From Spiroplasma endosymbiont of Panorpa germanica (GTDB lineage: Bacteria; Bacillota_I; Bacilli_A; Mycoplasmatales; Mycoplasmataceae): a stretch of 64,000 nt of DNA. The DNA lies in assembly GCF_964019765.1 (NCBI RefSeq), contig NZ_OZ026461.1, positions 868,001-932,000 on the forward strand, in the 5' to 3' direction. The position numbers and the translations under genes are program-made. How positions within the stretch are numbered: position 1 is the stretch's first letter; every line of letters begins with the position of its first letter. The notes beneath the pieces are model-generated. The model was given only the letters and a program-made list of their open reading frames with translations. It searched no databases and had not been told where the DNA came from. Below, piece after piece: positions 41,628-53,935 of the stretch.

Positions 41628-43496
41628 TTATTCTATTGATTTAAATTTTCACGGGGTTTTGGCATTGCCTAGTTCATCCATTTTTAGATCATCTCTGTGT
41701 CCCAATGTAAAGTTTATATAAGAATCTGGTCCTTGATATGAATAGTTGTAATCACCAGTGCTATATGAGGTTGCCAAATAGTATTTTATTCTTTCTCCTT
41801 GTGAAGAATAAAGGTAAATATAGCCGTCGCTATCTACTTTAAAGTAGACGTCTTTGTCAGCAAAACCAAAACCATTAATATAGTCTTTAAATGAACTGAT
41901 GCTATATTTAGATTTTTCAAGCTCTAATTTGTTCAAAGCTTCTTCGACCATTAGTTGAAAGACTTCCTTAGCTTTATATGATTTGTCTGGAACCATCACA
42001 TCATCAAATTTCTTTGGTTTTTGGAACTGGAATGTGTAATCAAAGTCTTCTTTTTGAACATCTTGATCTGCGAAGCCAAACAATTCTCTGTAAAAAATTA
42101 AGTTGGCTTTAACATATTCATCATATAGTTCTTGAGTATTATTAAAGCTTGTGAGCTGGTGATTAACAATAAATTGGACTGGCATTTTTAAAGTAATTTG
42201 CTCACTATATTTATTTGTATATGTTAACTTTAAGTCTCTAATTTGAGTTCCATAAAGTCCTATTACACGGCGTTGCTTTTCAGTTGAATTTCCATTATCT
42301 AAAGAAATTTTTCTCTCAGAAACGGCATTTTTTAAAGAAGTCATGTAATCATAATAAGCTCATAGATTAAAAGAGTTAATTACCTCTGACGAAACTTTAT
42401 CTTTACTAGATAAATACTTTTTCAAGTCTTTAGAAATGTAGGCATTGTTGTATAGGGAGTTTCGACGTGAAATTTCTTTCGCCCCATCATTTAGAGTTTC
42501 ACCACCATTTTTCATAATATCTTTGATCAATTCAATTCTATGGTAGTAATCGTCTTTTCAACTTAGCTCCGGTCGATCATTGTTATGGGTAAATTGTTGT
42601 GCTAAAACTATATGATTGCTATTGACAACCTGAATGATGTCTTTTGGTTCAAATTTAAAATCTTTACCATTGATTCTGTTATTTTCATTTGAAAATAAAA
42701 CCTTTTGTTCAATATCATTGACAAGAACATCTTCGAAATTTGATAGTTTTTCAATATTATCACTAATTTGCAAAGAATTATATGAGTTACTTTCAAATCC
42801 AAACTCATTTGCATATTGATTAGAAAGGTTTCTTTCTAAATCTTCACCAATTCTGATAAAACTATCAGCAGTTTCCTCGTTTTCAAATAATGTCATTGAA
42901 AACTCAAAATTAATATCTCTAGTGGAGACATTCTGAGTTGCATCTAAAAACTCCACTGTTGTTGTCAGTGTAGATTCAAAATTTAAAATTCTATTATCTG
43001 CGCTTTCATCACTAGTTTTTTCTGTAGCAACAACTTTTTTAACTTCAATACTTTTTGTAAATGGGTTTTTACCATTTTTCAGAAGCGTTCTAAAGTTGAT
43101 GTTGCTTGTTATTCTTTGATTTGCATCCTTATTAAGTTGATCTAAATCAATTACTTGATCAACAAATTTAGAGAAGTGCTCTATTTCGGGTGAATTTTCA
43201 GGAAAGTCATAACCCTGACCATTTTCTATTTTAGTTCCTAAAAATTCTCAAAGTTTATCGAAATCTAAACTTGGGTAGAAATTTTGAGCATTATTAACAC
43301 TCAAGTAAAAGAATGGCTGAAAATTTTCTGCCAAATTTTGTTGGAAAACTAGTTCTGTAATTCCCAAAAATTTACTTAATATATCTTCATAATCAAAATT
43401 CTTGATTTTCGATGGATCTTTTTGACAAGCAACCACACTTAGGGGTGCGAACGTTATTAATGATGTTGCTGCCAGGACACTTAGTAGTTTTTTCAT
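41628..43496 (-). CDS. Surface lipoprotein D
   Basis: Surface lipoprotein of 622 residues, signal MKKLLSVLAATSLITFAPLS with cysteine 24. Superfamily marks are KNFDYEDILSKF, LLKNGKNPFTKSIEVKKV near 145, GFESNSYN, RRVIGLYGTQIRDLKLTY and NHQLTSFNNTQELYDEY. It is closest in length and tail motif (ELFGF) to lipoprotein C. It is a single copy between msrA and PAP2. Function unknown. Confidence 0.88.
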
Positions 43497-43532
43497 ATCG
43501 TATCTCCTATAATTATTTATATCTATTATATA

Positions 43533-43561
43533 ATTTTAACTATTTTTTTAATTAATTGCAA
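43533..43561 (-). promoter_or_regulatory. Promoter of lipoprotein D
   Basis: TTGCAA, 17 bases, TAAAAT on the minus strand, the same box pair as lipoproteins B1 and B2, although the genes are otherwise different. Confidence 0.75.
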
Positions 43562-43597
43562 ATCTATAAATTAAATATCATAATGGTGAAAATTTAA

Positions 43598-44080
43598 TTA
43601 TAGTTTGATATGACAATAACCGTTTGGGTTTTTTTCTAAATATTTTTGATGTCTTCCTTCTGCTTTTATGTAGTTATTTAAAGCTTTGACTTCTGTTAAT
43701 ATCGGCTTACTATACTTTAAGGCGATATTTTTTAGAGATTGATCGATGATAGTTTTAGCAGAATTCTCATCCGCTATATTATAATAAATACCTGTACGAT
43801 ATTGAGAACCAAAATCATTACCTTGACGATTTTTTAAGGTTGGATCAATAATAGATCAATATTTTTCTAAAATAGATTCTAAACTTATTATCTTATTTTC
43901 AAATTCAACTTGACACACTTCTACAAAGCCAGTGTTTTCTGAACAGACTTCCTCATAAGTAACAAATTCTCTGTTGCCATTGGCATATCCAACAGTTGTT
44001 TTTTTAACACCTTCAATTTTGTCAAAATAAGCTTGGACACCTCAAAAACAGCCCGCTGCTAATGTAATTGTTTGATTCAT
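43598..44080 (-). CDS. msrA: Peptide methionine sulfoxide reductase A
   Basis: Cytoplasmic repair enzyme of 160 residues that reduces methionine S-sulfoxide. The catalytic GCFWG has C11. [46 protein letters not shown] and the C-terminal [17 protein letters not shown] follow the family throughout. Length is normal. Confidence 0.95.
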
Positions 44081-44280
44081 TTTTTTCCTCCTTTGAGCGA
44101 TTGATTAATTAATTCTACTCCAAATTTCGGCGATAGACTAAGAAATTAATTATTAATTTAAGATTTAGTGTTAATAGAAAAACGTTTAAAATTGATTTGT
44201 TCATATGAAAATACTTCCATAATTTCTTTTTATATGCTAGTTTAAATCGGTGTTTATTTCTATAAATAAGGCAAAATTTT
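44081..44280. other. Gap upstream of msrA
   Basis: About 200 AT-rich bases with no frame of note. It should hold the msrA promoter, but I see no convincing box pair. Confidence 0.4.
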
Positions 44281-44727
44281 TTATTGATTTTGTGCTGAAT
44301 TTAATCAATGGGAATACTATTTTTTAATGGTGTTATTTTATCCATTATTATTGGTAAATTGTTAATTCATAAGGATGGGTTTACAATCAAATATCTATTT
44401 ATCTCAAATTGTGGGATTATTTTATAAATTTTTTGAGCAACTTTTTTGTAGATGCTAAAAATTAGCACTGATAAATCATTAACATTTTCACAAATTTTAT
44501 TTATGTGAAACCTGGATGCAAATTTTTATCTTAAACTCAGCTTCGCGATTTAAAGGTTTCATAGGAAAGGGTTTGAAGATATTATTACTATTTTTGCACA
44601 AATTATTTTATAGGATAATTGCAATCGACCCAATTGACAATTTCTTATTTTTTACATAAAACTACAGTTAGTAATTTATATACAATTAAACTTACAGTTG
44701 CTCAAATTCTTAATATTTTATTCATAA
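44281..44727 (-). pseudogene. Relic of array E lipoprotein, N-terminal third
   Basis: It begins (minus strand, 44727) with MNKILRIWATVSLIVYKLLTVVLC, a decayed form of the MKKLFSILATSSLVVSAPLTVISC signal of array E, then hits a stop. Further on, 44310-44460 aligns with 46225-46370 of E1 (the IYSIIPSNEINKN to GTPLKNGIKI stretch read backwards) with gaps. It marks an older third copy. Confidence 0.7.
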
Positions 44728-44746
44728 TCACCTCTATTATATAGTT

Positions 44747-44776
44747 AAAAACCCTTATGAAGTAATAAGGGTTTTT
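44747..44776 (-). terminator. Terminator of lipoprotein E1
   Basis: AAAAACCCTTA / TAAGGGTTTTT stem with T-run. Confidence 0.85.
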
Positions 44777-44790
44777 GTGATATTGTTAAT

Positions 44791-46632
44791 TTATCCTAAA
44801 ATGCCATGGTTCGAGGTTCATGGACTTCAACTCTTCAATAGTTGTTCTTGTTTTTCTTTCTCGTCAGATGATAATTTAAAATTAAGTAGATAATGTATAT
44901 TATAAATGAAGAACTTGGGTTTATTTTGTCGTTTCAATCCTGATGAAAAGAAATAAGTTTCTACTCAGAAAAAATTTCATCGAGTATTGGGAGCCACTAA
45001 AAGCTGGAGTTGTTGAGTATATCGACTATATAAAAATCTGTCGGGTCCAAAAAGCATTCCTGGAGCAACTCATTTTGAAGTTAAATCAAATTTTTCAGCG
45101 TAATAATTAGCATTTTCATTTCCTGTCAGAATTTGATTTGAGATTTCATCTGTAAATACTTGCTCTGTGGATACTCAAAATTGGGGACTTGATAACGGAA
45201 GTTCCAAATAGTATTGTGTATATAATACTTCTTCACGATCTTCAGAAATACTTTTACCCTCTAAACCAAAAAGATTTCTTTGGTAATAATAAGCCGCTTC
45301 CATGTAAGCGTTGTAAAGATCTTTAGTTGTACTAAAGGTTGTTTTTTGTCTATAACAAACCATTCCATTTGGTAAATCATAGTATTCATCATCTAATTTA
45401 AAACCAACTTCTGTGATATTTGCTCCAAATAAGGCGATTGTTCTTTTATCGCTTCTCATTTCTAATTCGAAAAGTGATCTGTAAGAAGTTAAGGCTGACT
45501 TTAAAGCACTATTATCATAGTTATATTCTAAATTATAGGGATTAATCGACTTAGAAATAGATGGGTCTTGCTCAACGGCTTTTAATAGTTCTTCTTCATA
45601 TTTATCATTTTCATTAGCCACATTTCAATCTGTAAAAAGAGCACTTTTTCGAAATGTATCACTATTTATTTCATTAAAATATTCTTCCTGGAGAGCTTTA
45701 TTTCCAGACATCCCCTTCATTACTCATCGATAATGTTCTATTTCATCATCTATGTCTCCTAGCAAAGCATCTCTTCTAGACTTTGTAGCAAATCTTGAGG
45801 CATCTAAGACTGTGTTAGGGTTTACCTTAGTTTTTAAATTATTGACAACCATTTCTGGATTTAGGATTTTATCAATTCCGGTTTGAAGATCAATTTTATT
45901 AATTAATCCCATTACTTCTTTACTAACGATTCCTTCTTTTTCTAGTCTATTTGAGGTATTTTCCAAATTACCCTTATCACTTTCAAAAGAATATTCATTT
46001 GCATGGTCGGCTCCGTATAAAATATCATTAAATCTTTCATTAATTTTTTTACCCGCTTCAAGTACGTTGGGAACTTCTAGAATATTAATTGAAGTAAAAG
46101 TTTCAATATTTTGTGAAGTTCTCAATCCGCTACTGTCCAAATAGAAAATGTCGGTTGATATTTCTATAAATAGGGTAAAATTTCTTCCCTTGGACTCACC
46201 TTGTAGTGACTTGATTTTAATTCCATTTTTTAACGGGGTTCCTTTATCAATTACTATTGGAGAGTATTTAATATCTGATGCCAGATTTTCTGATAAGTTT
46301 TTATTTATTTCATTTGAGGGTATTATACTATAAATTAGGTTTGAGACTTTTTTATAAAAGCTTGAGCTTTGGTCCTCTAAATCATCTGCATTTTCTCTAA
46401 TTTCATCCATTGATAAGCTTGGGGGTAAATTTTTATCTGACATTCAGTTTCAAGGTATGAATGACTCATAAATTTGGGACTGAAAAATAATCGCAGTTTC
46501 AGCTACAAATTCGTTTATTAAATAATTGTAATCAATTGTTTCAGTAATCTCCTCTTTTTTACAAGAAATAACAGTTAGTGGTGCTGAGACAACCAGACTG
46601 GAGGTTGCTAAAATACTAAATAATTTCTTCAT
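44791..46632 (-). CDS. Array E surface lipoprotein, copy 1
   Basis: Surface lipoprotein of 613 residues, cysteine 24. Superfamily marks: TIDYNYLINEF, DKGTPLKNGIKIKSLQGE near 135, FESDKGNLENTSN near 205, SDKRTIALFGANI and YRQKTTFSTTKDLYNAY. The C-terminal ~110 residues (from APGMLFGPDRFLY) include VETYFFSSGLKRQNKPKFFIYN, which is also seen in lipoprotein F as YFFSNGLKSKSKQTYFSFG. Function unknown. Confidence 0.88.
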
Positions 46633-46673
46633 AATTTACCTCTTTAATATAATTATAACATAATAATATAACG

Positions 46674-46703
46674 AAAAACCCTCATGAAGTAATAAGGGTT
46701 TTT
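46674..46703 (-). terminator. Terminator of lipoprotein E2
   Basis: AAAAACCCT / AGGGTTTTT stem, a near copy of that after E1. Confidence 0.8.
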
Positions 46704-46717
46704 GTGATAATGTTAAT

Positions 46718-48559
46718 TTATCCTTTATTGGTAGTGTTTGCTAGGGTTCATGGACTTCAACTCTTCAATAGTTCTCCTCGTCTTTCTTTCGCATCATATG
46801 GCAACTCAAGTTTAAGTAGATACTGTGCGTTATAAATGAAGAACTTGGGTTTATTTTGTTGTTTCAAACCTGATGAAAAGAAATAAGTTTCTACTTGGAA
46901 ACAATTTCATCGAATATTGGGAGCCACTAAAAGCTGGAGTTGTCTAGTATATCCACTATATAAAAATCTATCGGGTCCAACAAGTGTTCCTGGAACAACT
47001 CACTTTGAAGTTAAATCAAATTTTTCAGCGTAATAATTAGCATTTTCATTTTTTGTCAGAATTTGATTTGAGATTTCATCTGTAAACACTTGCTCTGTAG
47101 ATGCTTGAAATTGGGGAATTGATAATGGAAGTTCCAAATAGTATTTTGTATATAATACTTCTTCACGATCTTCAGAAATACTTTTACCCTCTAAACCGAA
47201 AAGATTTCTTTGGTAATAATAAGCCGCTTCCATGTAAGCATCGTAAAGTTCTTTAGTTGAACTAAAGGTTGTTTTTTGTCTATAACAAACCATTCCATTT
47301 GGTAAATCATAGTATTCATTATCTAATTTAAAACCAACTCCTGTGATATTGGCTCCAAATAAGGCGATTGTTCTTTTATCACTTCTCATATCTAATTTGA
47401 AAAGTGATCTGTAAGAAGTTAAGGCTGACTTTAAAGTGCTATTATCGTAGTTATATTCTAAATTATAGGGATTAATCGACTTAGAAATAGTTGGATCTTG
47501 CTCAACGGCTTTTAATAGTTCTTCTTCATATTTATCATTTTCATTAGCCACATTTCAATCTGTAAAAAGAGCACTTTTTTGAAATGTATCATTATTTATT
47601 TCATTAAAATATTCTTCCTGGAGAGCTTTGTTTCCAGACATCCCCTTCATTACTCATCGAAAATGATCTATTTCCTGATCGGAGTTGGGGAAAGAATCTC
47701 TTATAGACTTTGTAGCAAATCTTGAGGCATCTAAGACTGTGTTTTGATTTAACTTGGTTTGCAAATTATTGACAACCATTTCTGGATTTAGGATCTGATC
47801 AATTTCGGTTTGAAGATCAATTTTATTAATTAATCCAGTTACTTCTTTACTAACGATTCCTTCTTTTTCTAGTCTATTTGATGTATTTTCTAAATTACCT
47901 TTATCACTTTCAAAAGAATATTCATTTGCATGGTTGACTCCGTATAAAATATCATTAAATCTTTCATTAATTTTTTTACCAGCTTCCAAAACGTTGGGAA
48001 CTTCTAGAATATTAATTGAAGTAAAAGTTTCAACATTTTGTGAAGTTCTCAATCCGCTACTATCTAAATAGAAAATGTCGGTTGACATTTCTATAAATAG
48101 GGTAAAATTTCTCCCCTTAGACTCCCCTCGAAGTGACTTGATTCTAATTCCGTTTTTTAATGGGGTTCCTTTATCAATTACTATTGGAGAGTATTTGATA
48201 TCTGATGCAAGATTTTCTGCTAAGTTTTTATTTATTTCATTTGAGGGTATTATACTATAAATTAGGTTTGAGACTTTTTTATAAAAGCTTGAGCTTTGGT
48301 CCTCTAAATCATCTGCATTTTCTCTAATTTCATCCATTGATAAACTTTGGGGTAAATTTTTATCTGACATTCAGTTTCAAGGTATGAATGCCTCATAAAT
48401 TTGGGACTGAAAAATAATCGCAGTTTGATCCACAAAGTCGTTTATTAAGTAATTGTAATCAATTGTTTCAACAACTTCCACTTTTTTACAAGAAATAACA
48501 GTTAATGGCGCTGAGACCAATAGACTTGAAGCTGCTAGAATACTAAATAATTTCTTCAT
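46718..48559 (-). CDS. Array E surface lipoprotein, copy 2
   Basis: Surface lipoprotein of 613 residues, same length as copy 1 and mostly identical to it. Differences gather near the anchor (VEVVETIDYNYLINDFVDQ), around SIRDSFPNSDQEIDHFR near 300, and at the C-terminal end (TLANTTNKG against TSNHGILG). Cysteine 24. A weak -10 (TATAAA) precedes it. Confidence 0.88.
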
Positions 48560-48621
48560 AATTCACCCCCTGATAAATTTATAAAATAATAAATGTAATA
48601 AACTCTAAAAAATTAATCATC

Positions 48622-50604
48622 CTAGTCCAAGTAGTCATACGGATTAAAATTAAACATCATCTTTCGATCGTTTACTTTTCATACTTTTTCGTCCCAACTT
48701 AGATATTCCAAATCTGATCTTTTACCAAAACTGAAATAAGTCTGCTTTGATTTTGATTTTAAACCATTTGAAAAGAAATAAGTTCTTAGCTCAGGAGCAT
48801 AAGTTGGGGCTCTCAAGTTAATAGTATCTGCCCTGGATATTAAATCAAAATTATTGTTTTTAACTATATATCTTCTCTGTAATCTATCTCCATAACTAAA
48901 GATCAAAGAGTACTTTGTATATGAATCACTAGATCCACTAGTAAAATCTGAAGATAAATTAAATTTTCTAACGTCCTGTGATTCGCTGAATAATTTGTAT
49001 TCAATTAATTGACTCATAATTTCAGAATAAAAAAGTGGTGAATCTTCCTTGTATTTTTTTGCCATAAAGGTTCTTAAATCATCTGGAACGTCTAACACCA
49101 CAAAGTGATGTCTGTTGTTGTATTCACTTCATTTAATATCTCTTGGTTTCTCATCACCCAAATAAAAGTCCTTTAGATAACCTTCAAGGTCGTTAAATAA
49201 AAAATCTTGTTGGAAAGTAATGGCAGCTTTTAAAAATTCTTTGTAAAGTAGTTGTGTATTACCATATGAAGTATTTTGCTTAATAGGAACAAAATAGTTC
49301 TCCAGGTCCATTGATACAGTTTCACCCAAAGATTTAAAATTTATTTTTGTTCCAACAAATTCTCCCCCATAAGCAGCTATAGTTTTGAAATCTTTTTTTT
49401 CATCAATAGCAAATTCATAGTTTGAACTTTTTATTTGTTTTTCTAAGGCACTACCTTTTAGGTTGTCTATTAAATTAAAATGATTAATCGGCTCAGAAAC
49501 AGTGATATTTGAATTTGAATTAATTTTTTTCATAACACTTTCTGGTATCTGATGATCAACTCATTTTTGATCTGTAGAGGTTAATTTATCGATAAAAGAC
49601 TCAGTAGCTCCTTCTTCTTTTTTCATCACTGGGCCCATTAATTCTTCCCATCACTCGGGATGGACGTAATCATAATCGACTTCTCAGCTTGTGGGTTTTG
49701 ATGGTGACCAATCTGGATCAAAATCATCTTGACGTTCTAAATTATATTTAAATTTTGAATTTGCAATTGAACCCACCTGAGCAGTTGAATTATTAACTTT
49801 TAATTTTGCTGTTTCAAGGTCTACACTATACTTTGGATTATCATTTGCAGATTTAATAACGTCCCCTACTTGTTTTTTTAATTCTTCATCGACATCCATT
49901 TCTTTTGCATTAATCTCTAGATCGCCAGAATCAGAAATGAAAGTAAAATCATTTGCAGATTGTGATAGTTTTGTTTTGATATTTTTATTTAATTCTGTTA
50001 AGTCTGAAGCAACATCTTCTTCTGAAACAATATTTATGATTCCTTGATAATCGGCTGTGTAGCTTGCATATTCATCGTTATTTCCAGTTAAAACTTCGTA
50101 GGTTCCAGTTCAAGTGAAATAAACCGATACTAATGCACTTTGCTGAGTAATGATTTTCAGATTATTAAGTTCAAACTTTTGAAAAAATTTCCCACTATTT
50201 TTTATAATCGGTTTGTAATTGATATCAGAGATAATGCTTTCACTAATTTCGCTGTTCAGTTTTTCGTAATTAATTATTTCGTTCAAATCGTTTTTAATAT
50301 TTTTAAAAAAATCAGAGTTTTGGTCTTTTAAATCGGGATTTTCATCCTGATTTGCTAAATTCTCAAAGCTAATGAAGTCAAAAACAGAGAGCGCTTGATC
50401 TTCAGTGACTATTTTGTGATTTAAAAAATCCTCTTCCAAATTTCTGTTATAAATTTCTTGAACTTGGGATACTAAATCATTGGTTAATTCCTGATAATCA
50501 AATTCATCTTCAATAATTCTTTGCTTCTTGTTACACGAAACAACAGTTAATGGCGCTGTTATAGAAATGGAAATAACGCTCAAAATAGATAATAGTTTTT
50601 TCAT
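48622..50604 (-). CDS. Surface lipoprotein F
   Basis: Surface lipoprotein of 660 residues, the longest here, signal MKKLLSILSVISISITAPLT with cysteine 24. It has EFDYQELTNDLVSQ, FTFISDSGDL, KDFKTIAAYGGEFVGTKINF and IKQNTSYGNTQLLYKEF, the divergent versions of the superfamily motifs. A tryptophan-rich insert (HPEWWEELMGP) around 310-320 is specific to it. It lies upstream of array E and may be its distant founder. Confidence 0.88.
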
Positions 50605-51179
50605 TTTTTAGTCCTCTTTCAGAATTCCCACACTATTTATTTTATGGAAAATTATAATTTTAATAGTAAAATTTTACTTTTTAGTTGATTATTTGTCGAA
50701 GGTTTTAATTATTTAACTTTGGCGCTTAATCTATTAGACAAGTATTTTTAATTTACATATTAATTATATATAAATAAGCGAATAATTCAAGGTAAAATAT
50801 GGATAATCTGAGTTAAAATACATCTAATTGAGAATGATTGACACACTTATTTGCCTTGTTTATTAAGGAATAACTCTTTGATAATGTCTTTGATTAATTT
50901 TTTAAAAAACAAAATTTGAAAAAATTACCAATTTAAAAAATTTTTAGAAAAATCAACACATTTTTCGATAATGGTTTATTATCAGAGTAAGGTTTTGAAC
51001 AAAGAGAAAAGTACTCTACCTCTTGATTTAAAGTATGACTGATATTATGTTAAATCCCTATTATTTAAAAGATGCTTTAGATCTTGCAAGAATATTAATT
51101 TATTACTCCCGCTAAAATTATAAATTTAATTTTATTGCAAATATTTTTATTGTCAAATAGGAATTGGAGGAGGTAAAAT
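50605..51179. other. Divergent gap between lipoprotein F and peroxiredoxin
   Basis: Some 575 AT-rich bases holding the back-to-back promoters. A 50-codon plus-strand frame (50971-51123) reads plausibly as protein but has no ribosome-binding site, so I do not call it. Confidence 0.4.
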
Positions 51180-51605
51180 ATGAACTGAAAAACTGAAAAA
51201 TACTTGCTAGATAACGGGGACACTAAAATGATTAGTGAGCTGACTGGCGAAAAAGGATTGGTATTATTCTTTTACCCAGTTGCAAATGCAGATCATTGTT
51301 CTATGGAATTGAAAGCTTATGAAAAAAATGCCATGGCTATAAATAACAAAGGGTATAAAATTGTGGGAACATCAAGAGATGATAAAATGGCGCAAGAAAT
51401 ATTTGCAAAAACTTGCAATATAAACTATGCATTAATAAGCGATACTGATTTAACCCTACATAATGAATTCAAAGTGCTCACTAGTACTGAACCCGCTGAA
51501 GAAGACAGATCAACTTTTATTTTAGATAAAGACCTGAATATATTACACGAATTTAGAAGTGTTGACACTACTAAACATATTGATGAAGTCTTAATGAAGT
51601 TATAA
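51180..51605 (+). CDS. Peroxiredoxin, BCP/AhpC-like
   Basis: Thiol peroxidase of 141 residues in the thioredoxin fold. The ATG at 51180 is chosen because GGAGGAGG lies just upstream; the first residues MNWKTEKY use a TGA tryptophan. LFFYPVANADHCSMELKAYEKN places the peroxidatic cysteine at C40, where the family has TPGCTxE. There is no cysteine five residues on, so the usual BCP resolving residue is missing; another cysteine follows at about 80. LISDTDLTLHNEF and RSTFILDKDLNILHEF complete the fold. Plus-strand, alone. Confidence 0.85.
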
Positions 51606-51614
51606 TAAAAAAAT

Positions 51615-51653
51615 AAAAAGCCCTTTAACATTAAATAGTTAAAGGGCTTTTTT
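51615..51653. terminator. Bidirectional terminator
   Basis: AAAAAGCCCTTTAAC / GTTAAAGGGCTTTTT stem with T-runs on both strands, between the convergent peroxiredoxin and ABC permease genes. Confidence 0.9.
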
Positions 51654-51693
51654 AAATTGATTTCAAGATTAGTTTATCATGGTTTAAATTTAA

Positions 51694-53217
51694 CTATCTT
51701 GAAAACTTATAACGATAAGGGAAGTAGCAAATTCCTAAAATTGTGATGCTTAAAATTGCATAAGCAAAATACATCCCAACCACACTAACAGGTTCACTAA
51801 AATCATAGTGGATTTCATCATCTTCCAAATATTCCTTGGTTATCTTAAGGTTCAGAATTTGACCAGAAAGGTATTGATAATTTGATATTTGGGTGTATAA
51901 AGATTGTCTGCCATAGCTTTTTCCAAAATACATTAGCGATAAATTTCCAAAAATAGTGAATGTATTATATTTTCTAAATGCATTTAACTCACCTTTTAGT
52001 TTATCAAATTTTTTTTCAAAAAATTCATTTTTTGTAAGTTCTGTGTACAAAAATATTTGATTAATTCATGAGAAAAAATTGTATTCAAAGGAGCTATAAT
52101 AGTTTTTTTCAATTAAAGAACTATACTTTCCGGGACTACTTATGTTTCCTCTTGTATTTATATCCATTTCTCGTAAAAATCAATGATTATCAAATAAATC
52201 ATCTAAAAGGTTGTTTATAAAATTGTATTTTTTTTCAGTATTTTTATTTTCTAAAGATTTTTTAAATTTTTTTAGCTTTGCATATTCTTCAGAATTTGTT
52301 AAACTATAAAATTCTTCAAACCCAGTTGATCATCTTGGGCTATTCTCAAAAATTTGATGAAAGTATAGTGCCATTTCGCTGTAGTTAGGATATTCTTTAT
52401 TATAGACCATCCCTTTACCCCATGCTGCTGGTCCAACTAAAAATTTTTCTTCAGATTCCCATCGTGGACCCTCATTTTCATCTTCTATTTGCTCGTAAAT
52501 TTCAATTGCTTCTTTATATATATCAAGAGAAAAAGGAGAACTTTTTATTTCATCAGCCATATTTTGATTTGTATATATTTTTAATATCTCTTCTCCAGAA
52601 GGTGTTTCATTTAGCTTTGTAAAAACAGAAGAAACGGGTCCAACCATAATAATCGAAATCTCTAATAAAGTTATCACAAATATGCTTAAAATTAAAATGA
52701 CCACAGGTTTTAAAAAAAGCGATAAAATAACTATTAATGAAAAAATCATCAAACCCCAAATTAAATATCAACCCACCGGATTAAAGTACAAACTTTTACA
52801 AATAATACCTTTGATACTAAAACCGTAAAAAATTGAATTTAATAAAAGAATCGCTGTTAAAGTTATCAAGTAGATTGCTGCCAATACTGTCAATCTTGAG
52901 AAATAAATCTCTTTATTTGAATAACCGACGCGTTTTTCTAAGGCAATAATTTTTTCATCGTAATGTTCACAAAAAATTTTAATTCCAATCATGCAAATAA
53001 AAACAGTTAAAAATAAGGTAATAATCATTGGAAAACTATTTAGAAGTGGTTTTCGCTCCAAAAAGGAAGTAGAGCTTAAATACATCATTCAAATGCTTAT
53101 GAAATTCAAAGCAACATTTGTAATTATAGTTAGTGAAAACAACACAATAATACCTTTGTTTTTAATTAACCTTAAAAAAAGGTTTTTACATAAGTTTAAA
53201 TAGTGATTATTTTTCAT
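51694..53217 (-). CDS. ABC exporter permease with large extracytoplasmic domain
   Basis: Membrane protein of 507 residues. About six helices lie in the first ~190 residues, then ~280 hydrophilic residues (from PVSSVFTKLNETPSGEE to DDEIHYDFSEP), then one last helix before PYRYKFSR. The hydrophilic part is aromatic- and glutamate-rich and presumably faces outside. The gene overlaps its ATPase by 11 bases, so the two form one exporter. The substrate is unknown; peptide or lipoprotein export and immunity are options. Confidence 0.75.
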
Positions 53218-53935
53218 TTTTAAGCTTCCTCATAATTTCAGACTCGCTACTTTGACCAATTACTTTGGCGTAAGTTTCTTTTATATTTTTTAAGTCTTTG
53301 CACTTAGCTTCATAAACAATTTCTCCGTCTTTGAAAACAACAATATTATCTAAGAGTTGGGATACCTCTTCAATTAAATGGGTTATAATAATGATTGTTT
53401 TATTTTCAGACTTCAAATATTTCATGGCGGTTATTATTATATTTTTGTTTTCAGAATCTAAATTAGCTGTTGGTTCATCAAAAAAGTATATTTCCGATTC
53501 AGCTAAAAACAGAATAAATAAAGAAAGCATTTTTTTCTCTCCCGCTGATAGCCTTTCAATTTTTGATTTACAGTGCTTGTTATAATCAAAAATTCAATCT
53601 AATTGAGATATTTTTTCTTTACTTAATGGTTTCATGAATCTTAGTCCTAAATAGTATTCGCAATATTCTTTGACTGATAGAGTTTTAGGTAATTCATTAT
53701 TTTCTGTAAAAAAATGCAGTTTCGAATAATCTTGAGGTTTAATTTGGTGATCACCTAAATTAATTTCACCATCATTTGGAACCAATTCGTTAAAAATTAT
53801 TTTTAAAAGCGTTGTTTTTCCAACTCCATTATTTCCCAACAATCCCGTTACTTTGTTTGCTTCAAAATTTATATTTATATTTTTAAGAACATCATTTTTC
53901 TTAAAACTTTTATTAATATTTTTTACACTAAGCAT
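53207..53935 (-). CDS. ABC transporter ATP-binding protein
   Basis: Cytoplasmic ATPase of 242 residues powering the adjoining permease. Walker A GNNGVGKTT (34-42), Q-loop region FTENNELPKTLSVKEY, signature LSAGEKK (129-135), Walker B EIYFFDEPT near 148 and the switch histidine in IIITHLIEEV are all present. The subfamily resembles small exporters of the CcmA/NatA type. Confidence 0.93.

Larger units (their letters stand above)
44747..48559. repeat. Tandem lipoprotein array E, 1,927-base unit
   Basis: Start codons at 46632 and 48559 are 1,927 bases apart. The genes, the CCCTTATGAAG-type terminators and the 3' flanks repeat closely, and a relic precedes them at 44281-44727. Unlike arrays A and B, the unit carries no passenger gene. 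Confidence 0.85.

Noticed and set aside
44795-44825. tRNA-like GGTTCGA near 44.8 kb
   Set aside because: It lies inside the coding 3' end of lipoprotein E1, and no cloverleaf arms can be drawn around it.
50971-51123. 50-codon plus-strand frame upstream of the peroxiredoxin
   Set aside because: The residues look plausible, but there is no ribosome-binding site and no second line of support.
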